A stretch of DNA of 64,000 bases from Sphingopyxis yananensis. GTDB taxonomy: Bacteria > Pseudomonadota > Alphaproteobacteria > Sphingomonadales > Sphingomonadaceae. Under the pieces are notes generated by a model. It ran no database searches. It was not told where the DNA came from and worked only from the letters and a program-made list of their open reading frames with translations. Below are positions 53,714-62,651 of this stretch, piece after piece (within the stretch, counting starts at the first letter, position 1; each line of letters opens with the position of its first letter). The stretch spans positions 62,001 to 126,000 of the forward strand of contig NZ_JAJEWI010000001.1 of assembly GCF_020687785.1 (NCBI RefSeq), in the 5' to 3' direction. A program made the translations under genes and the position numbers.

Positions 53714-54853
53714 ATGGATTTCACCTATACCGAAACACAGGATATGATCCGCGATACTTTGTCGCGTTTTCTGAGCGATAGCTATGATTTCGAACATCGC
53801 CAGAAATTGATTGCCAGCGACGCTGGCCGTGATCCCGGTGTTTGGAAGGCGTTGGCACAGGATTTGGGTATGCTGGGCGCTGCCTTTTCCGAAGAACAAG
53901 GCGGTCTGGGCGGCGGCGCGCTGGAACATGCGATCATCATGGAAGAAATGGGCAAGGTCTTGGCCGTAGAACCCTATATTCCAACGGTTGTTGTCGCGGG
54001 CAGTGCGCTGACCGCCGTCGGTGGTCCTTTGGCTGAACAAATGATCCCCGCGATCATTGGGGGCGAGGCCATTGTTGCTTTTGCCTATGCCGAACCACAG
54101 GGCCGTTATAATCCAGCCAACCTGCGCACCACCGCCAAGAAAGAAGGCGGATCTTATGTGCTGAACGGCCATAAGGCGGTTGTTTATGCGGCGCCTTGGG
54201 CCACGCATTTGCTGGTCACGGCCCGCACGGGTGGCAGCCAAAGCGAACGGGATGGCATTTCGTTGTTCCTAATCGACGCCAAGACGGCGGGTATTTCGCG
54301 TCGTGACTATCCCACCGTTGATGGCAATCGGGCGTCCGAGGTGTATTTTGAAAATGTATCGGTTCCTGCCGATGCTTTGCTGGGTGCCGAAGGCGGGGCC
54401 TTGCCACTCATCGAAAAAATCATGGACGAAGCCACCGTCGCCATTTGCGCCGAGGCTGTGGGCGTGATGCATAAATTGCATGAAGGAACGTTGGAATATA
54501 CCCAGCAGCGCAAGCAATTTGGCGTGCCCATTTCCAAGTTCCAAGTGTTGCAGCATCGCATGGTTGACATGTTCATGGAATGGGAACAGTCCAAATCCAT
54601 GACATTGATGGCGACGCTGAAGCTTGGCCTGCCCGACAATGAACGCAAGGCTGCAGTGTCGGCCTGTAAAGCCAAGGTCAGCCGTGCGGCGAAATTTGTT
54701 GGTCAAAATGCCATCCAAACCCATGGCGGCATTGGCATTACGCAGGAATTGGCGATCGGCCATTATTTCAAGCGGGCAACCTTGATCGAAGGTCAATTTG
54801 GCAGCCATGATTTCCACATGGACCGTTTCGAACAATTGGTTCTGCCCGACTGA
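53714..54853 (+). CDS. Acyl-CoA dehydrogenase (second subunit or paralogue)
   Basis: ACAD-fold protein of 379 residues. The N-terminal helical domain starts MDFTYTETQDMIRDTLSRFL. The middle region FAYAEPQGRYNPANLRT lacks the usual GSD-type FAD loop of the first dehydrogenase, and the C-terminal motif is NAIQTHGGIGITQELAIGHY in place of GSNEI. The usual catalytic Glu position is therefore not evident, a pattern seen in the non-catalytic or alternative subunit of heteromeric ACADs. It follows the first ACAD and ends in a strong terminator. Confidence 0.87.
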   Translation: MDFTYTETQDMIRDTLSRFLSDSYDFEHRQKLIASDAGRDPGVWKALAQDLGMLGAAFSEEQGGLGGGALEHAIIMEEMGKVLAVEPYIPTVVVAGSALTAVGGPLAEQMIPAIIGGEAIVAFAYAEPQGRYNPANLRTTAKKEGGSYVLNGHKAVVYAAPWATHLLVTARTGGSQSERDGISLFLIDAKTAGISRRDYPTVDGNRASEVYFENVSVPADALLGAEGGALPLIEKIMDEATVAICAEAVGVMHKLHEGTLEYTQQRKQFGVPISKFQVLQHRMVDMFMEWEQSKSMTLMATLKLGLPDNERKAAVSACKAKVSRAAKFVGQNAIQTHGGIGITQELAIGHYFKRATLIEGQFGSHDFHMDRFEQLVLPD

Positions 54854-54871
54854 TCGGGAATGAAGGACCAT

Positions 54872-54910
54872 GAAAAGGGCCGGATCGCCACATGCGATCC
54901 GGCCCTTTTC
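54872..54910. terminator. Bidirectional hairpin terminator
   Basis: Perfect 16-base arms GAAAAGGGCCGGATCG and CGATCCGGCCCTTTTC with a seven-base loop between the converging dehydrogenase and mrpG genes. Confidence 0.92.
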
Positions 54911-55315
54911 CTATTCCTTTTTTTGACCTTTGCAGTCGTTGTTGTTCGGGGCATTCGGCTGCACACGGGCCAAGTCCGGCGGGGCCTGATCCACCGATGC
55001 TTCGGCACGGTCGCGGTAAACGGATGCCCGCGATAAAAGCATAAGGGTGACGGGGGTGGTGATGGTGATGAAAATGAAAATCAAAATTTCATGAACCACC
55101 GGCCGCGTCTGAAGCACGGAAAAGCATATCATGGATGCGCTTAACACCAAAATCGAACCCATAGAGGTTCCCAATCCGGGGGCGTGCGCGCGTTCATAAA
55201 AGCTTTTCAGGCTGACAAGGCCGATCGTGCCCAGCAAGGTCAAGGACGCACCAGACAGCAGCAAAATGCCAACAATCAAGGCGGCCCAGCCGGGAAGATT
55301 GGGAGCTTGGATCAT
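54911..55315 (-). CDS. mrpG: Mrp cation/proton antiporter subunit G
   Basis: Protein of 134 residues with three membrane helices (AALIVGILLLSGASLTLLGTIGLV; GSILVLSASMICF; EILIFIFITITTPVTLMLLSR) and a hydrophilic C-terminal tail. This matches MnhG/PhaG. YERAHAPGLGTSMGSI is the conserved loop. Last gene of the operon; it overlaps mrpF by four bases. Confidence 0.92.
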   Translation of the reverse strand: MIQAPNLPGWAALIVGILLLSGASLTLLGTIGLVSLKSFYERAHAPGLGTSMGSILVLSASMICFSVLQTRPVVHEILIFIFITITTPVTLMLLSRASVYRDRAEASVDQAPPDLARVQPNAPNNNDCKGQKKE

Positions 55316-55593
55316 TCGATAACCTCCCCACGCATCAAGAATTTTCCGATGGCGACCGTTCCGGTAAAGCCGAGCAATGCGATCACCAAAGCCGCCTCAA
55401 AATATAAGGTACGGCCCGTTTGCACGCCATAGGTGATCAATAGCAACATGCCGCTGACATAAAGGGAGTCGAGCCCCAATGCCCGATCTTGGGCGCGTGG
55501 CCCGCGCAACATGCGATAAGCGCCGCACAGCATGGCAAGGCCCAATAAAATCTGGGCCGACGTGATGACGAGGGCGAATAGCAAGGCGCTCAT
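55312..55593 (-). CDS. mrpF: Mrp cation/proton antiporter subunit F
   Basis: Membrane protein of 93 residues with three helices. GAYRMLRGPRAQDRALGLDSLYVSG is the conserved MrpF/PhaF loop with Arg and Asp. Overlaps mrpE and mrpG by four bases on each side. Confidence 0.92.
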   Translation of the reverse strand: MSALLFALVITSAQILLGLAMLCGAYRMLRGPRAQDRALGLDSLYVSGMLLLITYGVQTGRTLYFEAALVIALLGFTGTVAIGKFLMRGEVIE

Positions 55594-56075
55594 TCGAAAA
55601 TCTCCATCAACAAGGGCTCATAGCGGTCCTTCATCATCGCAACCCATGCCTCTTTTTGCGTCAGGTCCAGCATATGGATCAGGATCATATGGCGGCTGGG
55701 GTCATGCTGGATCCACAAGGTGCCAGGTGTGGCCGTCAAAATGATCGACAAGGTCGCAAGCGCATAAGGACTGCGGAGCTGAACGGGCATCAGCACGAAA
55801 TCGGCTTCACGGTCTTTTTTGCCGAACAAAATGATGCGCGCCGTCAAGATATTGGATTGGATAATGTCCAACGCAACATAATAGGCCAGTTTTGGTATCG
55901 CCCACCCCAATTTTAAGGCCGGTTTTTCCGGCAGTAAGGCCAACATGGTCCGCGACACCAAAATGGCGATGACGCTAGCCAACAAAATATGGCCGGGCGA
56001 AAATCCGGTCAACAACACCCACATCGAAAAGATACAGGCAGACAAAATCGGATATGGAATAAGCCTTTGTATCAT
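55590..56075 (-). CDS. mrpE: Mrp cation/proton antiporter subunit E
   Basis: Protein of 161 residues. Two N-terminal helices (ILSACIFSMWVLLTGFSPGHILLASVIAILV in overlapping blocks) are followed by YYVALDIIQSNILTARIILF and the conserved cytoplasmic beta region LATLSIILTATPGTLWIQHD with a terminal ILIHMLDL segment, as in MnhE/PhaE. Overlaps mrpD by four bases. Confidence 0.92.
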   Translation of the reverse strand: MIQRLIPYPILSACIFSMWVLLTGFSPGHILLASVIAILVSRTMLALLPEKPALKLGWAIPKLAYYVALDIIQSNILTARIILFGKKDREADFVLMPVQLRSPYALATLSIILTATPGTLWIQHDPSRHMILIHMLDLTQKEAWVAMMKDRYEPLLMEIFE

Positions 56076-57766
56076 AACGGACTTGCCCCCGTGCCGATCA
56101 TATTGGGGTTTATTGCTATCGGCGCGACGCTTTCTGCTGGGGGAGCCGAGCGGATTTCAATTGGCAGCGGTTCTGGCACAGGACCAGCGTTGCGGATATA
56201 ATCGGCAGGATTGTACAAAGCATTGGTCGTCGCTTCCATAAACAGCATGACGGGACCGGCCGCGACCATCAATCCCAAGCATACGCTAAGCAGCAGGGCA
56301 ATGGGGGTCACTTCAATGATGCTGAGGTGGGCGGGGCTATCTTCGCCCGGCGTCCACAGCAAATCAATGCCAGCGCGGGTCATCACCATCATGGTCGCCA
56401 GACCAGACAGAATGAGCAGGCCGATCATCGTCCAATGTGGCGGCGCAATTACGACATTGCCGAACAAGGCATCGATAATCGCAAATTTCGCGATAAAGCC
56501 CGACAGGGGCGGTAAGCCAGCCAATAGCAAGGCGCAGAAAATAAAGCCGCCACCCAAAATGGCGATGGTGCCGGGAATGACGACGCCGACTTCATCCTCA
56601 TCCTCCTGATATTTGGCGGTGCCGATATATTCGTCGTCGAACACGGGTTCCAACAGGCCCTCGATCTTGTCATCTTCGTCGGCGTTACGCTGAACCGGTT
56701 CGATGATCAGATATAAGGCGCTGACTGCTAGTGTCGAACTGATCATGTAAAATAGCATGGCAGACGTCAGCTTTTCACCGCCAATACCGATGGATGCCAG
56801 CAAAGTGCCCGATGAAACCAACAGATAATTGCCCGCAACCCGCGACAATTGACGCGCAGAAAACAGGCCGATGGTCCCAAAGGCCATGGTGGCAAGGCCC
56901 GCATACATCAACCAATCATTGGCAAAGCCCGCCGCGCCGCCGGCCCCTTTGCCGAACAGCAAAAAGGACAAGCGCAGGATGATGTAAATGCCGACTTTGG
57001 TCATGATCGCAAATATGGCGGCGACGGGTGGAGCGGCTGCCGCATAGGTGCGGGGCAACCAAAAACATAGCGGCCAAATGCCTGCCTTCACCAAAAAGGC
57101 CGCGCCCAAAATCGCGGCGCCAGCTTCTAGGACCGCCAAATCTTCGCTATGTGTATTGGCAAGGCGAACGGCCAGATCCGCCATATTCAATGTCCCCGCC
57201 ACCGAATAGAGCAGCGCGACACCAATGAGGAAGAGCAGGGATGCGGTGATGTTGATGGTGATATAATGCAGGCTGGCGCTGGTTTTTTCGGTGCCAGAAC
57301 CATGCAAAATCAGACCATAGCTGGCGGCCAGCAAAACCTCAAAGAAAACAAAGAGGTTAAATATGTCACCGGTCAAAAATGCGCCATTCAGGCCCATCAA
57401 CAACAGGAGGAATAGGCTGTGAAAACGCGGCCCGCTTTGGTCCCACCGCGCGGTGGCATAGAATAAGGATGTGAAGCCCAATATGCTGGTGAGCAACAAC
57501 ATGATCGTTGATAAACGATCAGCGACCAGCACAATGCCAAATGGCGATGGCCAATTGCCCAGTCGGTAAACCATGGGCCCGCTATCGATGCTTTGCGACA
57601 CGGACCAAAGCAAAGCCGTTGCTGTCGCCACCAACAGCGCCGCTGTGGCCAAGCTAATGCTGCGCTTCAGCGTCCGCCGCCGTTCATTCAGCGCCAACAT
57701 CGCGGCGCTGGCGATCAGCGGTAACAGGATTGGGATGATGATAAGATGTTGCATGAACGCGTTCAC
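56072..57766 (-). CDS. mrpD: Mrp cation/proton antiporter subunit D
   Basis: Complex I NuoN/M-like antiporter subunit of 564 residues with about fourteen helices. LLLLMGLNGAFLTGDIFNLFVFFEVLLAASYGL in overlapping blocks includes the conserved Glu of transmembrane segment 5, and KAGIWPLCFWLPRTYAAAAPP carries the Lys of segment 7. An acidic cytoplasmic loop (NADEDDKIEG; YQEDEDEVG) precedes ALLLAGLPPLSGFIAKFA and is typical of group-2 MrpD. Overlaps mrpC by four bases. Confidence 0.93.
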   Translation of the reverse strand: MNAFMQHLIIIPILLPLIASAAMLALNERRRTLKRSISLATAALLVATATALLWSVSQSIDSGPMVYRLGNWPSPFGIVLVADRLSTIMLLLTSILGFTSLFYATARWDQSGPRFHSLFLLLLMGLNGAFLTGDIFNLFVFFEVLLAASYGLILHGSGTEKTSASLHYITINITASLLFLIGVALLYSVAGTLNMADLAVRLANTHSEDLAVLEAGAAILGAAFLVKAGIWPLCFWLPRTYAAAAPPVAAIFAIMTKVGIYIILRLSFLLFGKGAGGAAGFANDWLMYAGLATMAFGTIGLFSARQLSRVAGNYLLVSSGTLLASIGIGGEKLTSAMLFYMISSTLAVSALYLIIEPVQRNADEDDKIEGLLEPVFDDEYIGTAKYQEDEDEVGVVIPGTIAILGGGFIFCALLLAGLPPLSGFIAKFAIIDALFGNVVIAPPHWTMIGLLILSGLATMMVMTRAGIDLLWTPGEDSPAHLSIIEVTPIALLLSVCLGLMVAAGPVMLFMEATTNALYNPADYIRNAGPVPEPLPIEIRSAPPAESVAPIAINPNMIGTGASPL

Positions 57767-58107
57767 AGTTCGCCATCCTCTCCGTCAACATGGTCCGTGC
57801 CGGTCAGTCCGCGCGACGCGAGCAGGACCACCAGCAACAAAGCGGTGGTGGCAAAAGAAATCACAATGGCTGTCAGAACCAAGGCTTGGGGCAGCGGATC
57901 GGCGAAGGCCGATGGGTCCACCTCGGCCGATTTACCGATAATTGGCGGGGCATCCAGACGCAGCCTGCCGGATGCAATGATGAACAAATTCACGGCATAA
58001 GATAGTAACGCCAATCCTAATATGACTTGGAAGGTGCGGGGGCGGAACAACAACCACAGGCCAGAGGCTGTCAACACACCAATGGCAAGAGACAAGACGA
58101 TTTCCAT
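57763..58107 (-). CDS. mrpC: Mrp cation/proton antiporter subunit C
   Basis: NuoK-like subunit of 114 residues with three helices (LSLAIGVLTASGLWLLF; ILGLALLSYAVNLFIIASG; LVLTAIVISFATTALLLVVLL). DPLPQALVLTAIVI is the family motif. Start overlaps the mrpAB stop by one base (TGATG). Confidence 0.93.
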   Translation of the reverse strand: MEIVLSLAIGVLTASGLWLLFRPRTFQVILGLALLSYAVNLFIIASGRLRLDAPPIIGKSAEVDPSAFADPLPQALVLTAIVISFATTALLLVVLLASRGLTGTDHVDGEDGEL

Positions 58108-61031
58108 CAGCCGGCCTCCCCCTTGGCAGGATTGCTCGGTTCGACAGGCTTTTTCGCCCGCGGCGAGCGGATGCTTTGGTGCGCGATGGCAATCAGCATC
58201 AGCACGGTTGTTCCGACAACAACGGCAAAGACCCCAATGTCAAAGATGAGCGCGCTGGCGATGGGAATGTCCCCGATGATCGGCACGGTTAAATAATTGA
58301 AATAGGTGGTGAGGAAAGGAAAACCCGCCACAATCGCACCGACGCCGGTTAACGCTGCGCTCAGCAGTCCCAGCGAAATCCAGCGAATAGGTTGAACATT
58401 CAGGCGCGCCTCCACCCATCGGGTGCCGCCCGCCATATACAGCAGCAAAATCGCAATGGACGCGGTGATTCCCGCCGCAAAGCCTCCACCGGGTAAATCA
58501 TGCCCGCGTATCAACAAATAGAGCGCCAAAGTGATGATAATCGGGAACATCCATTGCATGATAATACGGGGAACGAATAAATAATGTTCCAACGTATCGC
58601 CTTCGCTGCGATGTTCTTGTTCTTCGTCAAATTTGGACTGGCGGCGTTGCTGATGCGGGCGTTCCACGCTTTCCGGCGCGGGGCGGAAGCGGCGTAGCAA
58701 CGTGAAGATCGTCAGCGCCACAATCGACAAAACCGTAATCTCGCCCAATGTATCAAAGCTGCGGAAATCGACCAAAATGACGTTGACGACATTGGTGCCG
58801 CCACCGCCCGAATAGGCATTGTCCAAGAAATAATCGGAAATCGTTGGCGGGATTGGGCGCGTCATCATGGCATAAGATAATAAGGCCATGCCCAATCCGC
58901 CCAATATCGCCAGCAGCAAATCACCGGAACGGCGCAGACGTACCGACGCAGGTATGCGCTCTTGCAGCCAAATTTCAGGTTTGCGCTGCGGCAGCCAACG
59001 CAGGCTGAGCAACAGCAGCACCAATGTGACCACCTCGACCAGCAATTGCGTCAGGCCCAAGTCCGGCGCGGACAGCCAAATAAAGGAGATGCAGGTCGCC
59101 AAACCTGATCCGCCCAGCAAAATCAGAGCCACCAAACGGTGGAACTTTGCCTGCCATGCCGCGCCAATGGCGCACAAGCCGCCGATGACCCATAGCAAGG
59201 CAAAAATTGGGTCGATCAATGTATCCGGCTCTGGCCCTCGGCTATATCCCATAAATAGGAAAGGCGTCAGCGCCATACAGAGCGCCGTGGCGATGAGTAG
59301 GCGAAGCTGTGTTTGCAATTTGGCGGTGCCCGTAACGCTGTGCAAAGCCCGCGCCGCATCGACCACGGCAGCCAGTACCGCTTCAAAGGTGCGTCGGGCC
59401 TTCAGGCGGCCAACAATCGGGCTTTCCTCGACGGCATTAAGGCGTGCGCCGAATTTTTTATAAGCAAGGGCACCACCCGCCAGCGCCATTAAGCTCATGA
59501 CCAAAGGCGCGTTAAATCCGTGCCAGATCGCCAAGCTGAACTCCGGCATTTGATCGCCTAGTACCGAATGCGCCGCCATGCGCAGCACGGGGCCAATGGT
59601 GATGGCGGGCAAGATACCGACCAGCAAACAGGCAATCACCAGAATTTCAATCGGCAAGCGCATCCAATGCGGGGCCTCATGGGGCTGGCGGGGCAGGTTG
59701 GTCGGCGGCGGGCCAAAGAAGGTTTGATGAATGAAGCGGATGGAATAAAAAACGCTAAAACCGCTGGCGATGGTCGCAGCGACGGGCAGGATGAGGTCAA
59801 TCAACGTTCCGCTTTGGGCGTCCAAGGCTTCGGCCAAAAACATTTCTTTGGAAATAAAGCCGTTCAGCAAGGGGACGCCAGCCATAGCGGCGGCCGCGAC
59901 CATGGCTAGTGTTGCGGTGATGGGCATATAGCGCGCCAACCCCGACAATAATCGCAGGTCGCGCGTTCCAGTTTCATGGTCGATGATACCGGTTGCCATG
60001 AAAAGCGATGCCTTGAATGTCGCATGGTTCATGGTGTGGAAAATGGCCGCGACACAGGCCAAGGGGCTGCTGAGGCCCAACAATAGGGTGATCAAGCCCA
60101 AATGGCTGATTGTTGAATAGGCCAGCAGGCCTTTCATATCCTGTTGGAAAATTGCCACCCATGCCCCGATCACCAAGGTCGCGAGACCCGCTGAGGTCAC
60201 AATGACATACCATTCGGTGGTCCCCGCCAGCGCGGGCCACAGCAGGATCATCAAGAATATGCCCGCCTTGACCATCGTTGCTGAGTGCAAGTAGGCCGAT
60301 ACCGGTGTCGGGGCTGCCATGGCGTGCGGCAACCAAAAATGAAACGGGAATTGCGCGCTTTTTGTGAAGGCACCCAGCAAGATAAAGATCAGCGCCGGAA
60401 CATAGGCATCATGGGCGCGGATGATGGCACCCGATTGCAGAACCGTGTCGACATCATAGCTTCCGGCAATACGGCCCAACAACAAAATGCCGACCAGCAA
60501 GCATACACCGCCAAAGCCCGTGACGATAAACGCCATTCGTGCGCCGTCACGCGCGCCTTGGTTGTGGTGCCAATATCCGATCAGCAAAAAGGAAAAGATG
60601 CTGGTTAATTCCCAGAAAAATGCCAGTTGGATCAAGTTTCCAGACAGGACAACACCCAACATGGACCCCATAAATGCCTGTAAAAAAGCAAAGAAACGCG
60701 GGACGGGATCTTGGGGTGACATATAATAGCGGGCATAAAGAATGACCAATGCCCCGATGCCCAGCACCATTGTGGCGAACATCCACGTAAAGCCATCAAG
60801 GCGCAGCGAAAAATTCAGACCCAGCGATGGCAGCCATTCGCCAAGATAGCGCAATTTTTCGCCGTTTAAGACATTTTGGAAATGGGTCGCCAATAGCAAG
60901 GCAGACGCAACCGCTAATAATCCAGCAATCGACGAAGCCGCATTTCGAGCGCGAGATGGCAGAAAAGCCGCGATAAGACTGCCCAGAAAGGGAAGGGCGA
61001 GTGCTATCAATAAAAGCGGGCTGTTCTGCAT
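58107..61031 (-). CDS. mrpAB: Mrp cation/proton antiporter fused subunits A and B
   Basis: Fusion protein of 974 residues. The first 500 residues are the NuoL-like core of MrpA: AFFWELTSIFSFLLIGYWHH includes the conserved Glu, and KSAQFPFHFWLPHAMAAPTPVSAYLHSATMVKAG is seen in overlapping blocks. The middle carries the MrpA C-terminal (NuoJ-like) domain with VDFRSFDTLGEITVL. The last 160 residues are MrpB: PIIITLALYLLIRGHDLPGGGF, then the GGTRWVEARL block. The fusion defines a six-gene group-2 (PhaA-type) Mrp operon for sodium or potassium/proton exchange at alkaline pH or high salt. First gene of the operon. Confidence 0.94.
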   Translation of the reverse strand: MQNSPLLLIALALPFLGSLIAAFLPSRARNAASSIAGLLAVASALLLATHFQNVLNGEKLRYLGEWLPSLGLNFSLRLDGFTWMFATMVLGIGALVILYARYYMSPQDPVPRFFAFLQAFMGSMLGVVLSGNLIQLAFFWELTSIFSFLLIGYWHHNQGARDGARMAFIVTGFGGVCLLVGILLLGRIAGSYDVDTVLQSGAIIRAHDAYVPALIFILLGAFTKSAQFPFHFWLPHAMAAPTPVSAYLHSATMVKAGIFLMILLWPALAGTTEWYVIVTSAGLATLVIGAWVAIFQQDMKGLLAYSTISHLGLITLLLGLSSPLACVAAIFHTMNHATFKASLFMATGIIDHETGTRDLRLLSGLARYMPITATLAMVAAAAMAGVPLLNGFISKEMFLAEALDAQSGTLIDLILPVAATIASGFSVFYSIRFIHQTFFGPPPTNLPRQPHEAPHWMRLPIEILVIACLLVGILPAITIGPVLRMAAHSVLGDQMPEFSLAIWHGFNAPLVMSLMALAGGALAYKKFGARLNAVEESPIVGRLKARRTFEAVLAAVVDAARALHSVTGTAKLQTQLRLLIATALCMALTPFLFMGYSRGPEPDTLIDPIFALLWVIGGLCAIGAAWQAKFHRLVALILLGGSGLATCISFIWLSAPDLGLTQLLVEVVTLVLLLLSLRWLPQRKPEIWLQERIPASVRLRRSGDLLLAILGGLGMALLSYAMMTRPIPPTISDYFLDNAYSGGGGTNVVNVILVDFRSFDTLGEITVLSIVALTIFTLLRRFRPAPESVERPHQQRRQSKFDEEQEHRSEGDTLEHYLFVPRIIMQWMFPIIITLALYLLIRGHDLPGGGFAAGITASIAILLLYMAGGTRWVEARLNVQPIRWISLGLLSAALTGVGAIVAGFPFLTTYFNYLTVPIIGDIPIASALIFDIGVFAVVVGTTVLMLIAIAHQSIRSPRAKKPVEPSNPAKGEAG

Positions 61032-61407
61032 CGCTGCGGGGGTTCTCCATGGGTTAAGCTTGCGGGGTGAGCCAAGCCCTTATGGAAAGGTGGGGCGCAT
61101 CGGGCAACCCACCGCAGAATTTTTTTCGCCCGTCTGGCAAATATTCCCTTCAAAACTACGGGTCGTTGGCATGAACTGTACCGGACATCATTGGGGCATC
61201 GCTGTATCTCATCCCAATATATCTCGCCGCAAGATCGACCAAGCCATGGTGAAATGCCGAGGGCCTGAGCATCAGGCAGTTTTTTTGCGTCCGCTTATTA
61301 GCCAAAGGAAAAAGCGGAATGAGGCACGGAAAAATTGCGTTTCACAATTGCAATTGCAAATCGTTCTCGATATGGGCGCTCCATAGCCGATAAAGTCTGA
61401 AGGTCCA
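61032..61407. other. Intergenic region between the mrp operon and the PepSY cluster
   Basis: Divergent promoter region of 376 bases. An open frame of 108 codons on the plus strand (61060-61386) has no recognisable domain and poor codon use. The only clear signal is the palindrome at 61348-61359. Confidence 0.55.
61348..61359. promoter_or_regulatory. Palindrome TTGCAATTGCAA, candidate Fur/Irr-type metal operator
   Basis: Perfect 12-base palindrome within AT-rich sequence, 49 bases upstream of the PepSY gene. Alphaproteobacterial Fur/Mur-type boxes contain TGCAAAT/ATTTGCA-like half sites, so iron-responsive control is plausible but unproven. Confidence 0.45.
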
Positions 61408-62049
61408 ATGCACGCAACGCTTCCTCCGAAAAAGACCAAGAAAGCCGCCAAAGCCTTTTGGCTGAAGCAATTGCATACATGGCATTGGGTTAGCTCGGCT
61501 ATATGCTTGATTGGCTTGTTGCTGTTTACCATCACGGGTTTCACCCTGAACCATGCTGCTGACATCGAAGGACAATCCCAGTCCGCCGAAGTCAGCGTGC
61601 AATTGCCGCCGGTGCTCTTATCCAAATTGGCCGAGGCCGCGCCGCAATCCGAAAAGGCTGTATTGCCCATGCCGGTTGCGGCATGGCTTGAGGATAATTT
61701 GCCTCTGCGCGCGCGCGGCGAAGCGGAATGGTCGGATAGCGAAGTCTATCTGCCTGCTCCCCGCCCAGGCGGCGATGCTTGGGTGACGATTGATCGGGAA
61801 AGTGGTGCGGTTGTCGGCGAAATTTCCAGCCGTGGGACCATCGCTTATCTGAATGACCTGCACAAAGGTCGCAACAGCGGAACGGCATGGTCATGGTTTA
61901 TAGATATTTTTGCCGCAGCATCACTGGTTTTTGCGATCACCGGTTTGTTTTTGCTGCAACTTCATGCCGCCAAACGCAAAAGCACATGGCCCTTAGTGGC
62001 TTTGGGCTTGGCCATCCCGGCGGCCATTGCGATCATCTTCATTCATTAA
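61408..62049 (+). CDS. PepSY-associated transmembrane protein
   Basis: Inner-membrane protein of 213 residues. The N-terminal membrane helix is KQLHTWHWVSSAICLIGLLL with the conserved HxWHW pattern and ends in TGFTLNHA. A periplasmic PepSY-like domain follows (VYLPAPRPGGDAWVTIDRESG, then IAYLNDLHKGRNSG), with two helices at the C-terminus. The layout matches PepSY-TM proteins found with TonB-linked iron uptake. The segment DRESGAV resembles but does not satisfy the flavinylation motif S/T-G-A-S/T. First gene of the cluster with DUF2271, DUF4198 and apbE. Confidence 0.85.
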   Translation: MHATLPPKKTKKAAKAFWLKQLHTWHWVSSAICLIGLLLFTITGFTLNHAADIEGQSQSAEVSVQLPPVLLSKLAEAAPQSEKAVLPMPVAAWLEDNLPLRARGEAEWSDSEVYLPAPRPGGDAWVTIDRESGAVVGEISSRGTIAYLNDLHKGRNSGTAWSWFIDIFAAASLVFAITGLFLLQLHAAKRKSTWPLVALGLAIPAAIAIIFIH

Positions 62050-62062
62050 GGAAAGACACAGC

Positions 62063-62593
62063 ATGACCATGAAATCTCGTGCTTTGCTGATCGGTGGAAC
62101 CGCCGGTTTGGGAAGTGTTTTTGCTGCGCCCGTCATGGCGGCGGCCCCCACTACCATGGATGTCACGGTTAATATTCCGCGTCTGACAGTGGCGGAATAT
62201 CACCGTCCCTATGTGGCGTTTTGGGTGGAGAAGCAGGGCGAGGCGCCAAAGACCGTCGCGGTTTGGTATGATTTTGACATGAAGGCCAATGAAGGCACCA
62301 AATGGCTGCGCGATATGCGCCAATGGTGGCGGGTTTCGGGCCGGTCGATGACCTTCCCCGCACGCGGTGTCAGCAGCGCGACCCGCGCACCAGGTTCGCA
62401 CAAAATTTCCTTCACGCGCGCGCAATTGGGCGCGACTGCACCGGGGGCTTATGTGCTGGTGGTTGAGGCTGCACGCGAAGTGGGCGGACGCGAATTGCTG
62501 CGGATCCCCTTCACCTGGCCTGCCCGAGCCGGAAGTGGTGGCAATGCCCAAGGTCAAAGCGAATTGGGCCTTGTGTCCGTGGCCTTCCGTTAA
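62063..62593 (+). CDS. DUF2271 family exported protein
   Basis: Exported protein of 176 residues with a signal peptide (ALLIGGTAGLGSVFAAPVMAA). The mature part DVTVNIPRLTVAEYHRPYVA and WVEKQGEAPKTVAVWYDF is typical of DUF2271, as is the C-terminal VVEAAREVGGRELLRIPFTW. Residues 102-107 read GVSSAT followed by RAPG; relatives usually have an SGAT-type sequence there, proposed as an FMN attachment site. Here Gly is replaced by Ser. It lies 13 bases after the PepSY gene. Confidence 0.82.
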   Translation: MTMKSRALLIGGTAGLGSVFAAPVMAAAPTTMDVTVNIPRLTVAEYHRPYVAFWVEKQGEAPKTVAVWYDFDMKANEGTKWLRDMRQWWRVSGRSMTFPARGVSSATRAPGSHKISFTRAQLGATAPGAYVLVVEAAREVGGRELLRIPFTWPARAGSGGNAQGQSELGLVSVAFR

Positions 62594-62651
62594 TCGCCAT
62601 CAGCGCATTTCATCGCATATCAGATATATGTCGGATCAAGAGGGATAAGTC

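Noticed and set aside
56640..56760. Acidic loop in MrpD as an unusual insertion
   Set aside because: Acidic loops at this point are usual in group-2 MrpD proteins.
61060..61386. 108-codon plus-strand frame upstream of the PepSY gene
   Set aside because: No domain, no ribosome-binding site and it crosses the operator-like palindrome.
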